This document shows positions 30,355 through 36,564 of a stretch of 36,564 bases of DNA, piece by piece (the first letter of the stretch is position 1; each line of letters begins with the position of its first letter). Under the pieces are notes generated by a model, which did not search any database, was not told where the DNA came from, and worked only from the letters and a program-made list of their open reading frames with translations. Location of the stretch: the NCBI GenBank assembly GCA_964405825.1, contig CAYOPI010000031.1, positions 1 to 36,564 of the forward strand, written 5' to 3'. Source of the stretch: JBHJGM01 sp964405825 (GTDB lineage: Bacteria; Verrucomicrobiota; Verrucomicrobiia; Opitutales; JBHJGM01). Made by a program: the position numbers and the translations under genes.

Positions 30355-31002
30355 TCAGGGCCGAACGTTGCTGGCCGCAAAGTAGGCGATGTACTTGCCG
30401 TCGAGGCCGGCACCCGGGAGGAAGTCCTCGAATTTCCAGAGCCGGGCCGGAGCAAGGCCGCGTTCGGCGAGTTCAGGCTCCAGGTCGCCGCCTTTCCAGT
30501 AAAGGACGCCATTGGCCAGGGAGTGCAGGCCCTTGTCGGGCTTGATGCGTGGGAGGGTCCACTCGAGGAAGTCCGCGAGGTTGGTCACCGCGCGGCCGAC
30601 CACGAAATCGAAGCCCTTGCGGAGGTTCTGCACACGGATCTGGTCGGTTTGAACATTCTGAAGTTCAAGGGCTTCGGCCATTTCCCGAACGGCTGCCACC
30701 TTCTTGCCGACGGCGTCCACAAGCAGGAACTCCACCTCTGGGTAGAGGATGGCGAGGGCCAGGCCGGGTAAGCCACCCCCGGTGCCCACATCCAGCACGC
30801 GCGCCCCCGGGGCCATCGTGAGGAAGTGTGTGGGCAGGACGCAGGGCGCCAGGTGGCGGCCCTCCAGATTCTCGATGTCCTTGCGCGAGACGAGGTTGAC
30901 GCGTTCGTTGCACTCGCGCAGGAGGGCGGCGTAGCGCTCGAGCCGCTCCCGGGCAGCAGGATCGGGTTGCGCGAGGGCGGCAGCAATGGCAGGATCTGGC
31001 AT
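30355..31002 (-). CDS. rsmG: 16S rRNA (guanine-N7) methyltransferase RsmG
   Basis: The 215-residue product is of the usual RsmG (GidB) length. It has the N-terminal helix with CNERVNLVSRKD, the SAM-binding loop VLDVGTGGGLPG (about 69-80), FLLVDAVGKKV and FDFVVGRAVTNLADFLEW. It methylates a guanine of 16S rRNA near the decoding site using SAM. The start at 31002 is chosen as the ATG nearest the conserved domain; an extension of 14 residues upstream is unsupported. It converges on the outer-membrane protein gene and is divergent from metH, with 103 bp between starts. Confidence 0.93.
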   Translation of the reverse strand: MPDPAIAAALAQPDPAARERLERYAALLRECNERVNLVSRKDIENLEGRHLAPCVLPTHFLTMAPGARVLDVGTGGGLPGLALAILYPEVEFLLVDAVGKKVAAVREMAEALELQNVQTDQIRVQNLRKGFDFVVGRAVTNLADFLEWTLPRIKPDKGLHSLANGVLYWKGGDLEPELAERGLAPARLWKFEDFLPGAGLDGKYIAYFAASNVRP

Positions 31003-31070
31003 TTTCCGCCGAGAGACTAGGCCGATAGGTGGGAGGGCTTGCAACCGCGCAGGTGCGCTGCTAGTTTCCC

Positions 31071-31105
31071 ATCAATATATCCGCATATCTTGATACGTTT
31101 TTTCG

Positions 31106-31123
<18 letters not shown>
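31071..31123. promoter_or_regulatory. Palindromic operator candidate and a direct half-site at the metH start
   Basis: ATCAATATAT (31071-31080) and ATATCTTGAT (31085-31094) form a 24-bp palindrome with one mismatch per arm and a four-base centre. ATATCCTGAT (31114-31123), just inside metH, repeats the second half-site with one change. The placement suits a repressor of metH; the regulator is not known. Confidence 0.5.
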
Positions 31124-34903
<3,780 letters not shown>

Positions 34904-34914
34904 GAGAACCTGGC

Positions 34915-35391
34915 ATGCTTCGGCGTATCGAATCGATGAATACGGGTCTGCCCGAGATTCGCGAGGCCCTGGACGCCAAGGACGATACCGAAGCCTGGGA
35001 GGCGATCCTGCCAAGCATCCGCGAGAGTCTGGCAATCGCGCGTCTGACCCCGCGAGACCTTGGACTGCTGATCAGCGGCTGCCACAGCACAGATGAACTG
35101 GCCGCCCTGGCGCGGCTGCTTTCGCGTCACCCGTTGCGCCATCCCAGCGATGCCGGCCCGATGATGCGGATACGCGACGCCGCCGAGCATCACTCCTACC
35201 CGGTGACGAGCTGGATCGGCGGACTCGCCGTATTGCAAACATGGATACAGACCAAGGCGAAAGACGCGCAGCTCGACACTCTGCTGGGTTACGTGTCGTG
35301 CTGCGCGGAAGCAGGCGATGCCAAACCCGCCCGGCCCGGTTTACGCGACGAGGTGGCCGACATGCTGGCGACCTTCGGTTTTGAGGGATAG
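34915..35391 (+). CDS. Small helical protein of unknown function downstream of metH
   Basis: The 158-residue product has no signal peptide or membrane helix and is mostly alpha-helical (IREALDAKDDTEAWEAILPS, TPRDLGLLISG, DELAALARLLSRHP, AVLQTWIQTKAKD). The helix pairs resemble a repeat-type scaffold, but I do not recognise a family. The start at 34915 is 11 bp after the metH stop, so it is probably co-transcribed with it; an ATG at 34936 is an alternative. It converges on uvrC with six bases between stops. Confidence 0.65.
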   Translation: MLRRIESMNTGLPEIREALDAKDDTEAWEAILPSIRESLAIARLTPRDLGLLISGCHSTDELAALARLLSRHPLRHPSDAGPMMRIRDAAEHHSYPVTSWIGGLAVLQTWIQTKAKDAQLDTLLGYVSCCAEAGDAKPARPGLRDEVADMLATFGFEG

Positions 35392-35397
35392 AGAGCC

Positions 35398-36564
35398 TCA
35401 GGTCTCGGCCGCTTCAGCGGCCTCGGGGCCAGCGAGGAAATCGGCCAACTGGGCGGCGAGCTTCGGACCGATGCCTTCAACGCGCTGAAGGTCGTCGACG
35501 GAGGCTTTCTTGAGGCGCTCGAGCGACTTGAATTCGTTCATCAGGGCGGTGCGGCGGACTTTGCCCAGTCCCGGAAAATCATCGAGGATGCTCTCGCGGA
35601 TTTTGCGTGAGCGCAGGTCGGCGTTGAAGGTGTTGGCAAAGCGGTGGGCTTCGTCGCGCAGTCGCTGCAGAAGGAAACGGGCCCGGCTGTCGCGACCAAG
35701 CTGGAGGGGTTCTCGGCTGTCGCCAAAGACGATGGTCTCCTCACGTTTGGCCAGACCCACGAGCGGGGGCGGCTCCAGTTCGAGGACCATGAAGGCCTTC
35801 AGCGCGGCATGGACCTGGCCCTGCCCGCCGTCGATCACGACCAGGTCGGGGAAGGGCCGCTTCTCCTCGTGCAGGCGGCGGTACCGTCGCCCGACCACCT
35901 CCTCCATGGCGCGGAAGTCGTCGTTGCCGACGAAGCTGCGGATGCGGTACCGGCGGTACTGGTTCTTGTCGGGGAAGCCGTCGGTGAAGTGCACCATCGA
36001 GGCCACGACGAACGTCCCGGAGATGTGTGAAATGTCGAAGCACTCGAGGTGGCGCGGGAGGCTGGGCAGGTTGAGCGCGCCCTGCAGCTCGCTGAGGACC
36101 TCGTGGGCGTTCTGGTTGCGGCGTTCAACCAATCGGGTGAAACGCCGCTGCGGCTTGATGGTGCGTTCGAGGGCCTGGATGCGGTCGCGCAGATCGGCGG
36201 CGCGCTCATACTGGCGATTCTCGGCAGCCTCGGCCATGGCCTTCTTCAATTCGGCGAGCCACTCGCGGGCTTTGCCTTCGAGAAACCCGCAGGCCTCCTC
36301 GACGCGCTCGCGGTACTCGGCCTGCGTCATCACGTTGGGGTGCCCGTAGATTTCGGCCCGCGCGTCATCGTAAAGCTGCCAGCGCTGCCGGGCGGGTTCG
36401 CCTTCGCCGTCCTCGCCGCCGTCGTCCACCAGCTGAGGGCTGCCGTCGCCCAGGAGGATGCCGAACTTGCGCCGCATCTCGGCGAGAGTCTGACGCAACA
36501 GCCCGGAGTGTGCGATGGGGCCAAAGTTCCGACAGCCGTCTTCGAGGCGATTACGGGTGAGGCG
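35398..36564 (-). CDS. uvrC: Excinuclease ABC subunit UvrC (C-terminal part, cut by window edge)
   Basis: The reading frame is open to the right edge, so the start and the N-terminal GIY-YIG nuclease lie outside the window; about 388 residues are visible. The first visible part (EDGCRNFGPIAHSGLLRQTL) is the end of the GIY-YIG domain. Next are a UVR motif (AMAEAAENRQYERAADLRDRI) and the RNase H-like endonuclease with ECFDISHISG and PDLVVIDGGQGQV. The protein ends in two helix-hairpin-helix motifs (DDFPGLGKVRRTALM, RVEGIGPKLAAQLA). UvrC makes both incisions in nucleotide-excision repair. It converges on the small gene after metH. Confidence 0.96.
   Translation of the reverse strand, partial: RLTRNRLEDGCRNFGPIAHSGLLRQTLAEMRRKFGILLGDGSPQLVDDGGEDGEGEPARQRWQLYDDARAEIYGHPNVMTQAEYRERVEEACGFLEGKAREWLAELKKAMAEAAENRQYERAADLRDRIQALERTIKPQRRFTRLVERRNQNAHEVLSELQGALNLPSLPRHLECFDISHISGTFVVASMVHFTDGFPDKNQYRRYRIRSFVGNDDFRAMEEVVGRRYRRLHEEKRPFPDLVVIDGGQGQVHAALKAFMVLELEPPPLVGLAKREETIVFGDSREPLQLGRDSRARFLLQRLRDEAHRFANTFNADLRSRKIRESILDDFPGLGKVRRTALMNEFKSLERLKKASVDDLQRVEGIGPKLAAQLADFLAGPEAAEAAET

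Noticed and set aside
31003..31105. Cobalamin or SAM riboswitch before metH
   Set aside because: The whole space between the rsmG and metH starts is only 103 bp and lacks the conserved boxes of these riboswitches; the visible feature is a DNA palindrome.

Overview
This is a 36.6 kb window from a GC-rich Gram-negative chromosome. It is most consistent with Verrucomicrobiota, probably the Opitutia branch. That placement is inference from several features together: a PEP-CTERM sorting tail, an HPr kinase (hprK) next to an LptC-LptA-LptB set, Ser/Thr kinases with extracytoplasmic domains, many secreted proteins, and start sites that mostly lack a Shine-Dalgarno sequence. No marker RNA gene is present, and I found no tRNA, rRNA, CRISPR array, insertion sequence or prophage gene. 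The content is mainly core and regulatory.

Layout, left to right. (1) 1-4000: a small secreted protein with a PEP-CTERM-like tail, a secreted SGNH-type esterase, a secreted LolA-like protein, and TatD nuclease. (2) 4157-10913: a co-directional block of two large membrane Ser/Thr kinases followed by an overlapping MoeB/ThiF adenylyltransferase. The first kinase carries two DUF192-type domains and the second carries a coiled coil and Sel1 repeats. (3) 10927-15826: exonuclease III, a membrane-anchored unknown protein, a VWA-type PEP-CTERM protein, a TIGR04282-type glycosyltransferase, and a secreted unknown whose 3' end lies in a 120-bp tandem repeat that runs into a 100-N assembly gap. (4) 15827-21665: a small unknown, dnaA, a 622-bp non-coding stretch that may hold the origin, hprK, then lptB, lptA and lptC, all on the minus strand. 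(5) 21728-27281: a signalling cluster with a three-PAS hybrid histidine kinase, a free HPt protein, a kinase-like protein with a receiver domain lacking its phospho-aspartate, and a NarL-type response regulator. (6) 27487-36564: an unknown cytosolic protein, a beta-propeller glycosidase-like protein, an outer-membrane barrel protein, rsmG, metH, an unknown helical protein, and the C-terminal part of uvrC, which runs off the right edge.

How the parts may work together. The lptC-lptA-lptB genes overlap by ATGA junctions, so LPS-transport subunits are probably made together, with hprK close behind. The hybrid kinase has no HPt domain, and a stand-alone HPt is encoded divergently beside it. A relay from the hybrid kinase through the HPt to the NarL-type regulator is therefore plausible, with the degenerate kinase as a modulator. 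The two Ser/Thr kinases share a long conserved activation-loop insertion but have different outer domains, which suggests duplication with sensor swapping.

The items most worth a second look are the kinase with duplicated DUF192 domains, the pseudo-receiver kinase, the cluster of CAAGTC/CAAGTG motifs upstream of dnaA, the palindromic half-sites at the metH start, and the repeat at the gap.
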